From Komagataeibacter europaeus LMG 18890 (GTDB lineage Bacteria > Pseudomonadota > Alphaproteobacteria > Acetobacterales > Acetobacteraceae), in contig NZ_CADP01000008.1 in NCBI RefSeq assembly GCF_000285295.1, forward strand, positions 1-55,033: a DNA stretch of 55,033 bases. Reading direction: 5' to 3'. How positions within the stretch are numbered: position 1 is the stretch's first letter; every line of letters starts with the position of its first letter. Shown piece after piece: positions 46,094 through 55,033 of the stretch. The notes beneath the pieces were generated by a model that did no database searches, had not been told where the DNA came from, and worked only from the letters and a program-made list of their open reading frames with translations. The position numbers were made by a program, and so were the translations under genes.

Positions 46094-47512
46094 ATGAAGC
46101 CGATCAATGCGATCCGTATGGGCGGGACGGATATTCTGCCCCTGGTCGAAGGGGGGAAAGGCGTCTCGATCTCAACCGGCATATCCGCCGGGCACTGGGC
46201 GGCAGCCGGGGGGGCTGGCACGGTCTCGATCGTGAATGCCGATTCCTATGACAGAGATGGCAACGTCGTCCCGCAGATCTATCATGGTAAAACACGGCGC
46301 GAGCGGCACGAGGAACTGATCGATTACGCCATTCGCGGCGGGATCGCACAGGCCCGCATCGCGCATGAAATCGCAGGTGGCAGGGGACGTATCCATGCCA
46401 ATATCCTGTGGGAAATGGGTGGTGCGGAACGCGTCATAAACGGGGTGCTGGAGGGTGCGCCGGGCATGATCCAGGGCCTGACCTGTGGCGCGGGCATGCC
46501 GTATCGCCTGTCGGAAATCGCGGCGCGTTTCGGCATTCATTATTATCCCATCGTATCGTCCGCCCGTGCGTTCAACGCCCTGTGGCGGCGTTCGTACCAC
46601 AAGACGGGCGAACTGCTGGGTGCGGTGGTGTATGAAGACCCGTGGCGTGCGGGTGGCCATAACGGCCTGTCCAACACCGAAAACCCGCTGGCGCCGGAAG
46701 ACCCTTTCCCCCGCGTGCTGGCGCTGCGTAAGCAGATGCGTGCCTTTGGCCTGGATGATACCCCCATCATCATGGCCGGTGGCGTATGGTGGCTGGAGGA
46801 ATGGCAGGACTGGATCGACAACCCTGAACTCGGGCCAATCGTGTTCCAGTTCGGCACCCGGCCGCTGCTGACGCGCGAAAGCCCGATCCCCGACGCATGG
46901 AAGCAGCGCCTGCTGACGCTGAAGAAGGGGGATGTGTTCCTCAACCGTTTCTCGCCCACCGGCTTTTATTCATCCGCGGTGAACAATTCGTTCCTGCGCG
47001 AATTGCGGGGGCGGTCGGAACGCCAGATTCCGTTCTCCCCTGAAGCACTGGGCGAACACACGGCGGCGCTGGCCATCGGCGCGCGTGGGCGGCAGGTTTA
47101 TGTCACCCCGGCCGATGCGCAGCGCGCGCGGCTGTGGATCGAGGAAGGCCATACCGAGGCCATGCGCACGCCGGACAATACGCTGGTGTTCGTGGCCCCG
47201 GAACGGGCACGGGAAATCCTGGCCGATCAGGGGGCCTGCATGGGCTGCCTGTCGGAATGCCGCTTTTCCAACTGGTCGCAGAAGCCGCCTGCCTATTCCA
47301 ACGGGCACAAGGCGGATCCGCGTTCCTACTGCATCCAGAAAACGCTGCAGGCGGCGGCCCATGCCCATGGGCCGGACCAGGCGGAGGTGATTGACCACAA
47401 CCTCATGTTCGGCGGCACGAACGCATGGCGTTTCGCGACCGACCCATTCTATGCCAACGGCTTTGTGCCCACCGTGGCGCAACTGCTGGAGCGGATCATG
47501 ACCGGACGTTAG
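46094..47512 (+). CDS. Nitronate monooxygenase/NPD-family flavoprotein
   Basis: A 472-residue protein with an FMN-binding TIM barrel like 2-nitropropane dioxygenase and enoyl reductase II: ISTGISAGHWAAAGGAGTVSI, MIQGLTCGAGMPYRLSEIA, APIIMAGGVWW-like (here PIIMAGGVWWLEEWQDW), and FQFGTRPLLTRES. It is longer than classic enzymes (about 330-380), and the extra C-terminal part has a Cys cluster, CMGCLSECRF, and SYCIQKTLQ, which could bind metal or a cluster. The substrate is unknown. ATG 46094 has GGA six bases upstream; 46088 and 46016 are in-frame alternatives. It stands alone after pnp. Confidence 0.8.
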   Translation: MKPINAIRMGGTDILPLVEGGKGVSISTGISAGHWAAAGGAGTVSIVNADSYDRDGNVVPQIYHGKTRRERHEELIDYAIRGGIAQARIAHEIAGGRGRIHANILWEMGGAERVINGVLEGAPGMIQGLTCGAGMPYRLSEIAARFGIHYYPIVSSARAFNALWRRSYHKTGELLGAVVYEDPWRAGGHNGLSNTENPLAPEDPFPRVLALRKQMRAFGLDDTPIIMAGGVWWLEEWQDWIDNPELGPIVFQFGTRPLLTRESPIPDAWKQRLLTLKKGDVFLNRFSPTGFYSSAVNNSFLRELRGRSERQIPFSPEALGEHTAALAIGARGRQVYVTPADAQRARLWIEEGHTEAMRTPDNTLVFVAPERAREILADQGACMGCLSECRFSNWSQKPPAYSNGHKADPRSYCIQKTLQAAAHAHGPDQAEVIDHNLMFGGTNAWRFATDPFYANGFVPTVAQLLERIMTGR

Positions 47513-47532
47513 GCTGGTGGTCCATACCATAT

Positions 47533-47575
47533 GAAACAGGCCGGTCCCCGTAAGGAAACCGGCCTGTTTCATTAT
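47533..47575 (+). terminator. Hairpin terminator after the NPD-family gene
   Basis: GAAACAGGCCGGT (47533-47545) and ACCGGCCTGTTTC (47558-47570) are a perfect 13-base-pair stem, loop of 12. The T-run is short, so it is a weaker intrinsic terminator; the deleted repeat copy follows directly. Confidence 0.72.
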
Positions 47576-47583
47576 AAAAATAA

Positions 47584-47637
47584 CGGAAGTTTTGGGGTGC
47601 CGCCTTTTTTGAAAAAGCTTTACCAAAAACTGCTGTT
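47584..47637 (+). repeat. Dispersed palindromic repeat, deleted copy F
   Basis: Short form with the left end GAAGTTTTGGGGTGCCGCC, a TTTTTTGAAAAA centre, and the right end AGCTTTACCAAAAACTGC. As in copy D, the inner arms of the two stems are missing. It lies between the convergent NPD-family gene and rdgB, reaching the rdgB stop codon. Confidence 0.75.
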
Positions 47638-48255
47638 TTATGCGGTTGCAGGAAGGCAGGTATCGCGGAACAACGCGAAAGCCAGCGCGCGATGGCTTAT
47701 GGCGTTCTTTTCCGCATCGGTCATGTCGGCAAAGCTGCGGGTGCCGCTGCCGGGGGCGAAGATGGGGTCATAGCCGTGGCCGTTTTCGCCATGCGGTGGC
47801 CAGATGACATGACCGTCAATCCGCCCCTCAAAGGTTTCGGTCCGCCCGTCGGGCCATGCAAGGCACAGGACGGAAATGAACCACGCGCTGCGGTCCGGGT
47901 TATCGCCGATCCGGTCATGGATGCGGCGCATGGCGTCGGGATAATCCTTTTGCGGGCCAGCCCAGCGGGCGGAAAAAATGCCCGGTGCGCCATCCAGCGC
48001 CGCGACACAGAAACCCGAATCATCCGCCAGCGCGGGCAGGTTGGCGGCCTTGGCTGCCGCAACGGCCTTGATGGCGGCATTGCCGGTAAAGCTGTCGGCG
48101 GTTTCCTCCGGCTCGGGCAGGGACAGTTCGCCAGCCGAGACGACACGGATGCCGTATCCCGCAAGCAGCGCGGCAAATTCCGCGATCTTGCCCCGGTTAT
48201 GGGTGGCCAGAACCAGTGTGTAGCCACGGTTCAGGCGGGTGGGGGTTGTGTTCAT
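47638..48255 (-). CDS. rdgB: XTP/dITP pyrophosphatase RdgB
   Basis: House-cleaning nucleotidase that hydrolyses dITP and XTP. The 205 residues show [17 protein letters not shown] (substrate loop), [40 protein letters not shown] (quoted in part), and [20 protein letters not shown]. Length is normal. It follows rph with a four-base ATGA overlap; this rph-rdgB pairing, with hrcA divergent, is a common alphaproteobacterial order. A deleted repeat copy lies right behind its stop. Confidence 0.96.
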   Translation of the reverse strand: MNTTPTRLNRGYTLVLATHNRGKIAEFAALLAGYGIRVVSAGELSLPEPEETADSFTGNAAIKAVAAAKAANLPALADDSGFCVAALDGAPGIFSARWAGPQKDYPDAMRRIHDRIGDNPDRSAWFISVLCLAWPDGRTETFEGRIDGHVIWPPHGENGHGYDPIFAPGSGTRSFADMTDAEKNAISHRALAFALFRDTCLPATA

Positions 48256-48980
48256 GCCTTCAATGCCTCTTCCACGATGGCGGTCTGGATACGGAACAGT
48301 TCAGCCGTGCCGGTGCGGGCAAGCCGCATGAGGGTGTTGAACTGGGCTTCGGTAAAGGGATCCTTTTCCGCCGTGCCCTGAATTTCCACAATGCCGCCAT
48401 CGGCGGTCAGGACAAAATTGGCGTCGGCGCTGGCCGTGCTGTCTTCCCTGTAGTCCAGGTCCAGAACCGGGCCGTCATCCGTAAGCCCGCAGGATATGGC
48501 CGCGACCTGTCCCTTGATCGGCAGGGCGGGCAGGGTGCCGTCGCGCACCAGTTTTTCCAGCGCCAGGCGCAGTGCGACCCATGCCCCGGTAATCGCGGCG
48601 CAGCGCGTGCCGCCATCGGCGTTCAGCACGTCGCAGTCCACCGTGACCGAGATTTCGCCCAGCGCTTTCAGGTCCACCACCGCGCGCAGGGCACGGGCGA
48701 TCAGGCGCTGGATTTCCTGTGTGCGGCCGGTCTGCTTTCCACGCGCGGCCTCGCGCTGGCCCCGGCTGTGGGTGGCGCGCGGCAGCATGCCGTATTCCGC
48801 CGTGACCCAGCCCTGTCCCTTGCCGCGCAGGAAGGAGGGCACGCGGGTTTCGACCGTGGCGGCGCACAGGACTTCGGTCCCGCCCATGCGGATCAGGGCG
48901 GACCCTTCGGCATGGTGGGCGAAGCCGGGCTGGATGAAGACGGGACGCAGGGCGTCAATGGCGCGGCCGGATGGGCGCAT
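48252..48980 (-). CDS. rph: Ribonuclease PH
   Basis: Phosphorolytic 3' exonuclease that trims tRNA precursors. ATG 48980 gives 242 residues starting [14 protein letters not shown], the standard start; a TTG at 48998 would add six. Family blocks are [58 protein letters not shown] and [19 protein letters not shown]. The Arg-rich phosphate site is intact. It forms an operon with rdgB and is divergent from hrcA. Confidence 0.96.
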   Translation of the reverse strand: MRPSGRAIDALRPVFIQPGFAHHAEGSALIRMGGTEVLCAATVETRVPSFLRGKGQGWVTAEYGMLPRATHSRGQREAARGKQTGRTQEIQRLIARALRAVVDLKALGEISVTVDCDVLNADGGTRCAAITGAWVALRLALEKLVRDGTLPALPIKGQVAAISCGLTDDGPVLDLDYREDSTASADANFVLTADGGIVEIQGTAEKDPFTEAQFNTLMRLARTGTAELFRIQTAIVEEALKA

Positions 48981-49133
48981 GGGCGTAAAACTCCGCAAGG
49001 TGATGGGGCGGCATAGCCTGCAATCCGTCCCGATTTCCAGTCCCGCGTGGGCAGGACGGGACAGGATCTGCTATGATGGGGACGCGGATGGTCCGCATGG
49101 TGAATGGATACGTGCAACACAGGGGGCATGGCG

Positions 49134-50207
49134 ATGGAAAACCGACCACAGGTATCGCAGCCAGCCCTGCTGTCCGGGCTTGATGCGCGTTCTGCCGCGA
49201 TCCTGCGCGAGATCGTGGAGCAGTATGTCGAAACGGGCGAACCGATGGGCTCGCGCACCCTGTCGCAGCGCCTGCCGCTGTCGCTTTCCCCTGCCACGAT
49301 TCGCAATGTGATGGCGGACCTGACCGACGCGGGGCTGTTGTTTTCCCCGCATGCATCGGCAGGACGGCTGCCCACGGAAAAGGGCGTACGGCTGTTTGTC
49401 GATGGCCTGCTGCAGTTCGGCAACCTGAGCGAGGAGGAGCGTGAAAGCATCGCGGGCATGCTGGACGTGAAGGGCCGTTCGCTGGAGGATACGCTGGCGC
49501 AGGCATCGTCCATGCTGTCGGGCCTGTCATCGGCTGCGGGACTGGTCATGGCCCCCAAGAGCGATGGCGCCACCATCAAGCATATCGAATTCGTGGCCCT
49601 TGGCCCGGGGCGTGCGCTGGTCATTCTGGTCAGTGCGGACGGACAGGTGGAAAACCGCGTGATCGAGACGCCGCCCGGCCTGCCGCCTTCCGCACTGGTG
49701 GAGGCGGGCAATTACCTCAACGCCCACCTGTCGGGCCAGACGCTGGACCGCCTGCGGGAGACGGTCAGCACCGACATGACGGCCAACCGCAACGAACTGG
49801 ACCACCTGACGGCGGAAGTGGTGGAAAGCGGCCTTGCGACATGGAGCGACGCCGATGAACGCGGCGGCACCCTGTTCATACGCGGGCAGGGCCGCCTGCT
49901 GGCCGATGTGACGGAAATCGAACGCCTGACCACGATCCAGATGCTGTTTGAACGGCTGGAGACACAGGAAACCATGCTGCGCCTGCTCGACCTTGCGCGC
50001 GAATCCGAAGGGGTGCGGATCTTCATCGGTGCGGAAAGCGGGCTGTTCGGCATGGCGGGAATGTCGGTGGTGGTCGCCCCCGCGCGCACCGATTCCAACC
50101 GCATCGTGGGGGCGATTGGCGTAATCGGTCCCACCCGCATCAACTATGCCCGCATCATTCCCGTGGTGGATTACACGGCGCGGGTGATCGGGCGGATGCT
50201 GGGCTGA
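49134..50207 (+). CDS. hrcA: Heat-inducible transcription repressor HrcA
   Basis: Represses groESL and dnaK-type chaperone genes by binding the CIRCE inverted repeat. ATG 49134 sits seven bases after AGGGGG and gives 357 residues; upstream ATGs are too close to that site. The winged-helix domain (residues 10-80) has ILREIVEQYVETGEPMGSRTL, LSPATIRNVMADLTDAGLLF and PHASAGRLPTEKGVRLFVD. The GAF-like inserted domain and dimerisation part complete it. No CIRCE (TTAGCACTC-N9-GAGTGCTAA) is visible nearby, and no grpE or dnaK follows, so its targets are elsewhere. Confidence 0.94.
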   Translation: MENRPQVSQPALLSGLDARSAAILREIVEQYVETGEPMGSRTLSQRLPLSLSPATIRNVMADLTDAGLLFSPHASAGRLPTEKGVRLFVDGLLQFGNLSEEERESIAGMLDVKGRSLEDTLAQASSMLSGLSSAAGLVMAPKSDGATIKHIEFVALGPGRALVILVSADGQVENRVIETPPGLPPSALVEAGNYLNAHLSGQTLDRLRETVSTDMTANRNELDHLTAEVVESGLATWSDADERGGTLFIRGQGRLLADVTEIERLTTIQMLFERLETQETMLRLLDLARESEGVRIFIGAESGLFGMAGMSVVVAPARTDSNRIVGAIGVIGPTRINYARIIPVVDYTARVIGRMLG

Positions 50208-50326
50208 GGCGACGGGATTGCAATGCAACCCACGCCGCCCGCGGTCCTTAATGTGTGGCACAGACCCGCCACACGCGTCCCGTGCCCACACAGGCGCAGG
50301 GTCGCCCAACGCGCAAGGAGAATGGC

Positions 50327-51214
50327 ATGTTCACGCCCGATGCAAGGCAGTCCGGATCGTTCATGATTGGTGGTGACCTGGAGGTCACGCGGCTTGGCTT
50401 TGGCGCCATGCGCATTACGGGAAAGGGCATATGGGGTGAACCCGCCGACCGTGCCGCGGCACTGGCCACCCTGCGCCGCCTGCCGGAACTGGGCATCAAC
50501 TTCGTCGATACGGCGGATGCGTACGGTCCGTTTGTCAGCGAGGACCTGATCCGCGAGGCGCTGCATCCCTACACGGATACCATCATCGCCACCAAGGGCG
50601 GCCATACGCGCCACGGTCCCGATATCTGGAAGCCGGTGGGCAATCCCGACTACCTGCAGCAGTGCGTACTGATGAGCATGCGTAGGCTGGGGGTCGAACG
50701 CATCGACCTGTGGCAACTGCACCGCGTGGGGCCTGACTGCACGCCCGAACGGCAGTTCGAGGCCATTGCCGCCATGCGCGCGCAGGGGCTGATCCGCCAT
50801 GTCGGCCTGTCCGAAGTGACGGTGGAGATGATCGAGCGCGCGCGGCTGTATTTCCCGGTCGCTACGGTCCAGAACCGCTTCAACCTCGTCAACCGCTATT
50901 CCGAAGACGTGCTGGATTACTGCACGAAGGAAAATATCGGCTTCATCCCGTGGGCGCCGCTGGCGGCGGGCAGCCTGACGAAGGGCGATACCCTGCTGAC
51001 CCGCCTGGCCAGCGAGAAGGGCGTGCAGCCCGGACAGATCGCGCTGGCGTGGCTGCTGCGCCGTGCGCCGGTCATGCTGCCCATTCCCGGCACCAGCAGC
51101 CCCGACCATCTGGCCGATAATGCGGTCGCTGCCGCCATTGAACTGAGCCATGAGGAATTCCAGCAGCTTGATAACGACGGGCGCGCGGAATGGGCCAGCC
51201 GTAACGGCGCGTAA
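50327..51214 (+). CDS. Aldo/keto reductase
   Basis: A 295-residue NADPH-dependent barrel enzyme. The catalytic tetrad is recognisable: D and Y in [12 protein letters not shown] in IIATKGGH, H in [14 protein letters not shown] phosphate contacts are near [18 protein letters not shown] 50327 follows AAGGAG; the frame back to 50255 has no such site. It is close to the YajO/Gcy-like oxidoreductases seen in acetic acid bacteria. The substrate is unknown. It stands alone between hrcA and the penicillin-binding protein. Confidence 0.9.
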   Translation: MFTPDARQSGSFMIGGDLEVTRLGFGAMRITGKGIWGEPADRAAALATLRRLPELGINFVDTADAYGPFVSEDLIREALHPYTDTIIATKGGHTRHGPDIWKPVGNPDYLQQCVLMSMRRLGVERIDLWQLHRVGPDCTPERQFEAIAAMRAQGLIRHVGLSEVTVEMIERARLYFPVATVQNRFNLVNRYSEDVLDYCTKENIGFIPWAPLAAGSLTKGDTLLTRLASEKGVQPGQIALAWLLRRAPVMLPIPGTSSPDHLADNAVAAAIELSHEEFQQLDNDGRAEWASRNGA

Positions 51215-51324
51215 GGGGGCGGCACGCCCCATGTGCGGCGGATCGGGGGCGACGGCGGCGGCGGACAATGCTAGACAGGGGCCTCGACACAGAACCGCCC
51301 CTTTCTTTCCCTATTGGATACCGG

Positions 51325-53889
51325 ATGACGCTTGCTGACGGATCAGGCCGCGATGGCCGGATTGATGGACCCTCACGCCCAGGCGCTGGCGGCCCGCGCC
51401 GCCCACGTTACCGCATGGTGCGCTGGCTTGCGGGCAGCACGCTTGCCGTCCTGCTGCTGGGCGGTGGTGGAGCGGCCCTTCTGGCATGGGGGGAATATGA
51501 ACGCCTGAGCGAGGGCCTGCCCACGGTTGACGGCCTGCGTACCTACCAGCCCCCGGTCATGAGCCGCCTGTATTCGGGCGATGACCAGGTCATGGCGGAA
51601 CTGGCGGCGGAACGGCGCATATTCGTGCCCTACAGCGCCATACCCGAACGCGTGCGCGATGCCTTCCTTGCGGCGGAGGACCAGAAATTCTTCACCCATG
51701 GCGGTGTCGATCCCATGGCCATCCTGCGCGCGGGCCTGACCGACATGATGATGCACGGGACGAAGCACCGTCCCATCGGGGCCTCGACCATCACGCAGCA
51801 GGTCGCGCGCATCATGCTGCTGGGGTCGAATGCGGTCTCCATTGACCGCAAGATCAAGGAAGCGCTGCTGGCCATGCGGCTGGAGCAGACGCTGAGCAAG
51901 GAACAGATCCTTGAGATCTACCTGAACGAAATCTACCTTGGCGAAGGGGTCTACGGCATCGGGGCCGCGGCCCAGACCTATTTCAACAAGCCGCTGGACC
52001 AGCTGGACAATGCCGAGGCCGCCTTTCTTGGCGCGTTGCCCAAGTCGCCCACCAACTACAACCCCCACCGCTTCGTGCAGGCGGCGACCAACCGGCGTAA
52101 CTGGGTGCTGGACCGCATGGCGGACCTGAAGGTCATCACGCCCGAGGAAGCGCGCGCGGCCCAGCAGGAGCCGCTGGTGCCCGCCAACTTCACCCGCCCC
52201 GGCCCGGTCCCCGGTTCCGAATGGTTTGCCGAGGAAGTGCGTCGTGAACTGATCGAACGCTATGGCATCGGCACGACGATGGAAGGCGGGCTGTCGGTTC
52301 ATACCTCGCTCGATTCCCACCTGCAGCAGGTGGCCACCACCGCGCTGCGTGACGGGCTGCTGCGCTATGACCGCGCGCATGGTGGCTGGCGCGGCGCCTT
52401 TGCGCATATCGATGCGGCGGATGCAGGCGGGGACTGGGCCAATGCGCTGGCCCGTGTCACGGCACCCGCCGCCATGCTGGAACAGTGGCGGGTCGCGGTC
52501 GTGCTGTCCCCCGCCACCGGGCGCGTGGGCTGGCTGGAAGGGCGCGATCCCGTCATTCCCCATACCGGTGACCTGCTGGCGCGTGACCGGGCATGGATGC
52601 GCACCGGCAAGGGATTGCAGGAAGGTGACGTGATCCTGATCGAACCACAGGCTGATGGCGGCGGCGTTGCCGTGCGGCAGGTGCCGCGCGTGGAAGGCGC
52701 GCTGGCCACGGTGGACGTGCATACCGGGCGCGTCATGGCCATGGTGGGGGGCTGGTCGTTCAAGGAATCGCAGTTCAACCGCGCGACGCAGGCGGCGCGC
52801 CAGCCGGGGTCTTCGTTCAAGCCCTTCGTCTACCTGGCGGCGATGGAGCAGGGGATTTCCCCTTCGCAGAAATTCGATGACTCTCCCGTCAGCTACGGCG
52901 AATGGCATCCCAACAATTATGAAAAGGATTTCTGGGGGCCGACCACGCTGCATGACGCATTGCGGGAATCGCGCAACCTCGTCACCATCCGCCTTGCGGC
53001 ACAGATCGGCATGAAGCCGGTGGCCGACCTGGCGCAGAAGCTTGGTCTGGTCCATTCCATGCCGCTGGTGCTGCCTGCGGCGTTGGGGGCAGTGGAAACC
53101 ACTGTCATGCGTGAGGCGGGCGCCTATGCCACCATCGCCAATGGCGGCAGGCTGGTCACGCCCACCCTGGTTGATGATATCAAGGATCGCAACGGCAACA
53201 TTGTCTGGCGCCCCGATGGCGTGACGTGGAAGGCCGGCAGCATGGCCGCCGATGGCCCGCAGATGGAAGATAGCCGCCCGCAGGTGGTATCGGCCACGTC
53301 CGCCAGCCAGATCGTGGCGATGATGCAGGACGTGGTGCGCCGGGGTACCAGCGTGCGCGCGGGGGCTGGCATTGACCGGCCCATCGCGGGAAAGACCGGC
53401 ACCAGCCAGGATTTCAATGATGCATGGTTCGCGGGCTTTTCCCCCGATCTGGTGACGGTGGTATGGATCGGGTTCGATACCCCGCAGTCGCTGGGCAAGA
53501 ACGAAACCGGCGGCGCGATCGCGGGTCCGATCTGGAACCAGGTCATGAAGACGGCGCTGGCCAGCCGCCCACGCCTTGATTTCCGCGTGCCCGAAGGGGT
53601 ACAGCTGGCCCGTTACGATACCGGGATGGGCATGGCGATCGACGCCTTCAAGCCCGGGCAGGTGCCGGGGGTCAGTGTTGACCTTGGCGCGGGGTCGGGC
53701 ATGGCGCTGACGGCGGCGGATACCGGTGCTGAAAACATGCCCGATTCCGAAACCGACATGGCCACCATGCCCGGCAGCCCGGCTGCGGCAGGTGATGGCA
53801 GCACATCCGCGGGCCATCCCGGTGCGCCGTCCCGCCCCGCCGCATCCCAGCCTTCCGGGGGTGACATTGGCATGGGTGGCCTGTATTGA
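51325..53889 (+). CDS. mrcA: Class A penicillin-binding protein 1A
   Basis: Bifunctional peptidoglycan glycosyltransferase/transpeptidase. With ATG 51325 it has 854 residues: a Gly/Arg/Pro-rich cytoplasmic head (1-29), one membrane span (about 33-55), a GT51 domain whose catalytic Glu is E118 (AAEDQKFFTHGGVD) with GASTITQQVAR and EIYLNEIYLGEGVYGIGAAA, an OB-like insert, and a transpeptidase with S496-x-x-K499 (GSSFKPF) and K690-TGTS. The last 80 residues are a low-complexity Ala/Gly/Pro/Ser tail. Six genes downstream of the cluster start it is unlinked; prfB follows 65 bases later, as in many alphaproteobacteria. Confidence 0.95.
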   Translation: MTLADGSGRDGRIDGPSRPGAGGPRRPRYRMVRWLAGSTLAVLLLGGGGAALLAWGEYERLSEGLPTVDGLRTYQPPVMSRLYSGDDQVMAELAAERRIFVPYSAIPERVRDAFLAAEDQKFFTHGGVDPMAILRAGLTDMMMHGTKHRPIGASTITQQVARIMLLGSNAVSIDRKIKEALLAMRLEQTLSKEQILEIYLNEIYLGEGVYGIGAAAQTYFNKPLDQLDNAEAAFLGALPKSPTNYNPHRFVQAATNRRNWVLDRMADLKVITPEEARAAQQEPLVPANFTRPGPVPGSEWFAEEVRRELIERYGIGTTMEGGLSVHTSLDSHLQQVATTALRDGLLRYDRAHGGWRGAFAHIDAADAGGDWANALARVTAPAAMLEQWRVAVVLSPATGRVGWLEGRDPVIPHTGDLLARDRAWMRTGKGLQEGDVILIEPQADGGGVAVRQVPRVEGALATVDVHTGRVMAMVGGWSFKESQFNRATQAARQPGSSFKPFVYLAAMEQGISPSQKFDDSPVSYGEWHPNNYEKDFWGPTTLHDALRESRNLVTIRLAAQIGMKPVADLAQKLGLVHSMPLVLPAALGAVETTVMREAGAYATIANGGRLVTPTLVDDIKDRNGNIVWRPDGVTWKAGSMAADGPQMEDSRPQVVSATSASQIVAMMQDVVRRGTSVRAGAGIDRPIAGKTGTSQDFNDAWFAGFSPDLVTVVWIGFDTPQSLGKNETGGAIAGPIWNQVMKTALASRPRLDFRVPEGVQLARYDTGMGMAIDAFKPGQVPGVSVDLGAGSGMALTAADTGAENMPDSETDMATMPGSPAAAGDGSTSAGHPGAPSRPAASQPSGGDIGMGGLY

Positions 53890-53954
53890 CGCCCGTTATG
53901 CCGGGCGGCCGCGCGCATGCCCGCATTGTTTACCGTTGAGCGAGGAGCAAGCCC

Positions 53955-55033
53955 ATGTCTGCCGAGACAGAGGCCCTGAACGACCAGATCAAGCAGTCGG
54001 TGGCACTGCTGAGGAGGCATCTTTGACTGGGATGTCGCAATCGACCGCCTTGCGGAGCTGAACAACCGGGCCGAAGACCCCGAGTTGTGGAATGATTCCG
54101 AAGCCGCCCAGAAGCTCATGCGCGAGCGCACGCTGCTGGCCAACCAGATCGAGGGCGTGCAGCGGCTTGAAGCCGATGTGAACGATACGATCGAACTGGT
54201 GGAACTGGCGGAAATGGAAGGCGATTCGGCTGTCGTGGCCGAAGCGCTGTCCAGCCTGCGCGCGCTTGCGGAAGAAGCCAAGCGGCGTGAGACCGAAAGC
54301 CTGCTTTCGGGTGAGGCGGACAGCAATGACTGCTACCTTGAAGTCAACGCCGGCGCGGGCGGGACGGAGGCGCAGGACTGGGCCGAAATGCTGTTGCGCA
54401 TGTACACCCGCTGGGCCGAACAGCATGGTTACAAGGTGACCATGATGGAAAGTTCGGAAGGGGAGCAGGCCGGCATCAAGTCCGCCACCATCCAGGTCAG
54501 CGGCCCCAATGCCTATGGCTGGCTCAAGACCGAGGCGGGGGTGCACCGCCTTGTCCGGATCTCGCCGTTTGATGCGGCGGCGCGGCGGCAGACGTCGTTT
54601 GCATCCGTGTGGGTCTATCCGGTGGTCGATGATTCGATCGAGATCGAGATCAACGAAGCCGACCTGCGTGTGGATACGTTCCGTGCATCGGGCGCGGGCG
54701 GCCAGCACGTCAACAAGACGGAATCGGCCATCCGCATCACCCACATCCCCACCGGGATCGTGGTGGCATGCCAGACCGACCGGTCCCAGCACCGCAACCG
54801 CGCCACGGCCATGACCATGCTGAAGGCGCGCATGTACGAGCAGGAACTGCAGAAGCGCGAGGCCGCCGCCGCCCAGACCGAGGCGAACAAGACCGATATC
54901 GGCTGGGGGCACCAGATCCGTTCCTACGTGCTGGCCCCGTACCAGCTGGTGAAGGACCTGCGTACCAACGTGGAAAAAACCAATCCGGACGCCATCCTGG
55001 ATGGTGACATTGATGACTTCATGGCGGCCGCCC
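53955..55033 (+). CDS. prfB: Peptide chain release factor 2, with programmed +1 frameshift, C-terminus beyond window
   Basis: Terminates translation at UGA and UAA. Reading starts at ATG 53955 (GAGGAG eight bases upstream), runs 23 codons to CTT, meets an in-frame TGA at 54024-54026, and resumes in the +1 frame at GAC 54025. The coding parts are thus 53955-54023 and 54025 onward. After the shift come [22 protein letters not shown], the stop-recognition motif SPF ([11 protein letters not shown]) and the GGQ peptidyl-hydrolysis motif ([14 protein letters not shown]). About 359 residues are visible and only the last few are missing. Confidence 0.96.
54012..54027 (+). promoter_or_regulatory. RF2 programmed frameshift site
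   Basis: A Shine-Dalgarno-like AGGAGG (54012-54017) lies three bases before the slippery CTT-TGA-C (54021-54027). The arrangement equals the autoregulatory RF2 site of E. coli (AGGGGG, spacer of three, CTTTGAC): when RF2 is scarce the slow stop at TGA lets the ribosome shift +1. Confidence 0.96.

Noticed and set aside
48981-49133. CIRCE operator near hrcA
   Set aside because: No TTAGCACTC/GAGTGCTAA dyad is present between rph and hrcA; the only promoter-like word is a lone TATGAT without a matching -35.
51373-53817. 814-codon minus-strand frame antisense to the penicillin-binding protein gene
   Set aside because: Shadow frame, no recognisable motif, while the plus-strand protein has every catalytic motif.

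Overview
The window reads as a GC-rich, gene-dense chromosomal segment of an alphaproteobacterium, most likely an acetic acid bacterium of the Komagataeibacter/Gluconacetobacter type. This placement is inference. It rests on the alphaproteobacterial gene orders aroQ-accB-accC, lapA-pyrF-trpF, ccmAB beside acnA and rimP-nusA-ylxR-infB-rbfA, on an ornithine decarboxylase behind a long structured leader, and on a dispersed AT-rich palindromic repeat lying behind genes. I see no rRNA, tRNA, insertion sequence, prophage, CRISPR array or replication origin. Nearly everything is core housekeeping.

Layout. 1-5.3 kb: a partial secreted protein, tldD, and a pdxJ-pdxA-M20 peptidase operon on the minus strand. 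5.4-11.9 kb: a small unknown gene, lapA-like/pyrF/trpF, a dciA-like gene divergent from mutY, a 40-residue membrane protein, hemH, and two Gly-rich secreted proteins. 12.2-20.1 kb: a polytopic glycosyltransferase-like protein with an AT-rich front, ctaA, a TVP38 protein, a Bcr/CflA exporter, apt and a FUSC protein. 20.3-27.7 kb: aroQ-accB-accC, rlpA, a YihY protein, ornithine decarboxylase with its leader, a CopC-like protein and ccmAB. 28-31.8 kb: acnA and a LysR regulator. 31.9-34.8 kb: a three-gene minus-strand operon built around a membrane-anchored ClpB-D2-like AAA+ ATPase with two membrane-anchored partners of unknown function. 34.9-46 kb: the translation/RNA cluster rimP-nusA-ylxR-infB-rbfA and truB-rpsO-pnp, split by a reversed MCE (mlaD-like) gene. 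46-55 kb: a nitronate monooxygenase-like protein, rph-rdgB, hrcA, an aldo/keto reductase, a class A penicillin-binding protein and the start of prfB with its programmed +1 frameshift.

Themes. Heme and respiration (hemH, ctaA, ccmAB), the TCA cycle (acnA), cofactor and fatty-acid synthesis (pdxAJ, accBC) and translation/RNA turnover (rimP to pnp, rph, prfB) dominate. The least ordinary parts are the AAA+ operon, the repeat family with full-length and internally deleted copies placed mostly between convergent genes, and the ornithine decarboxylase leader, which also contains a short upstream reading frame.
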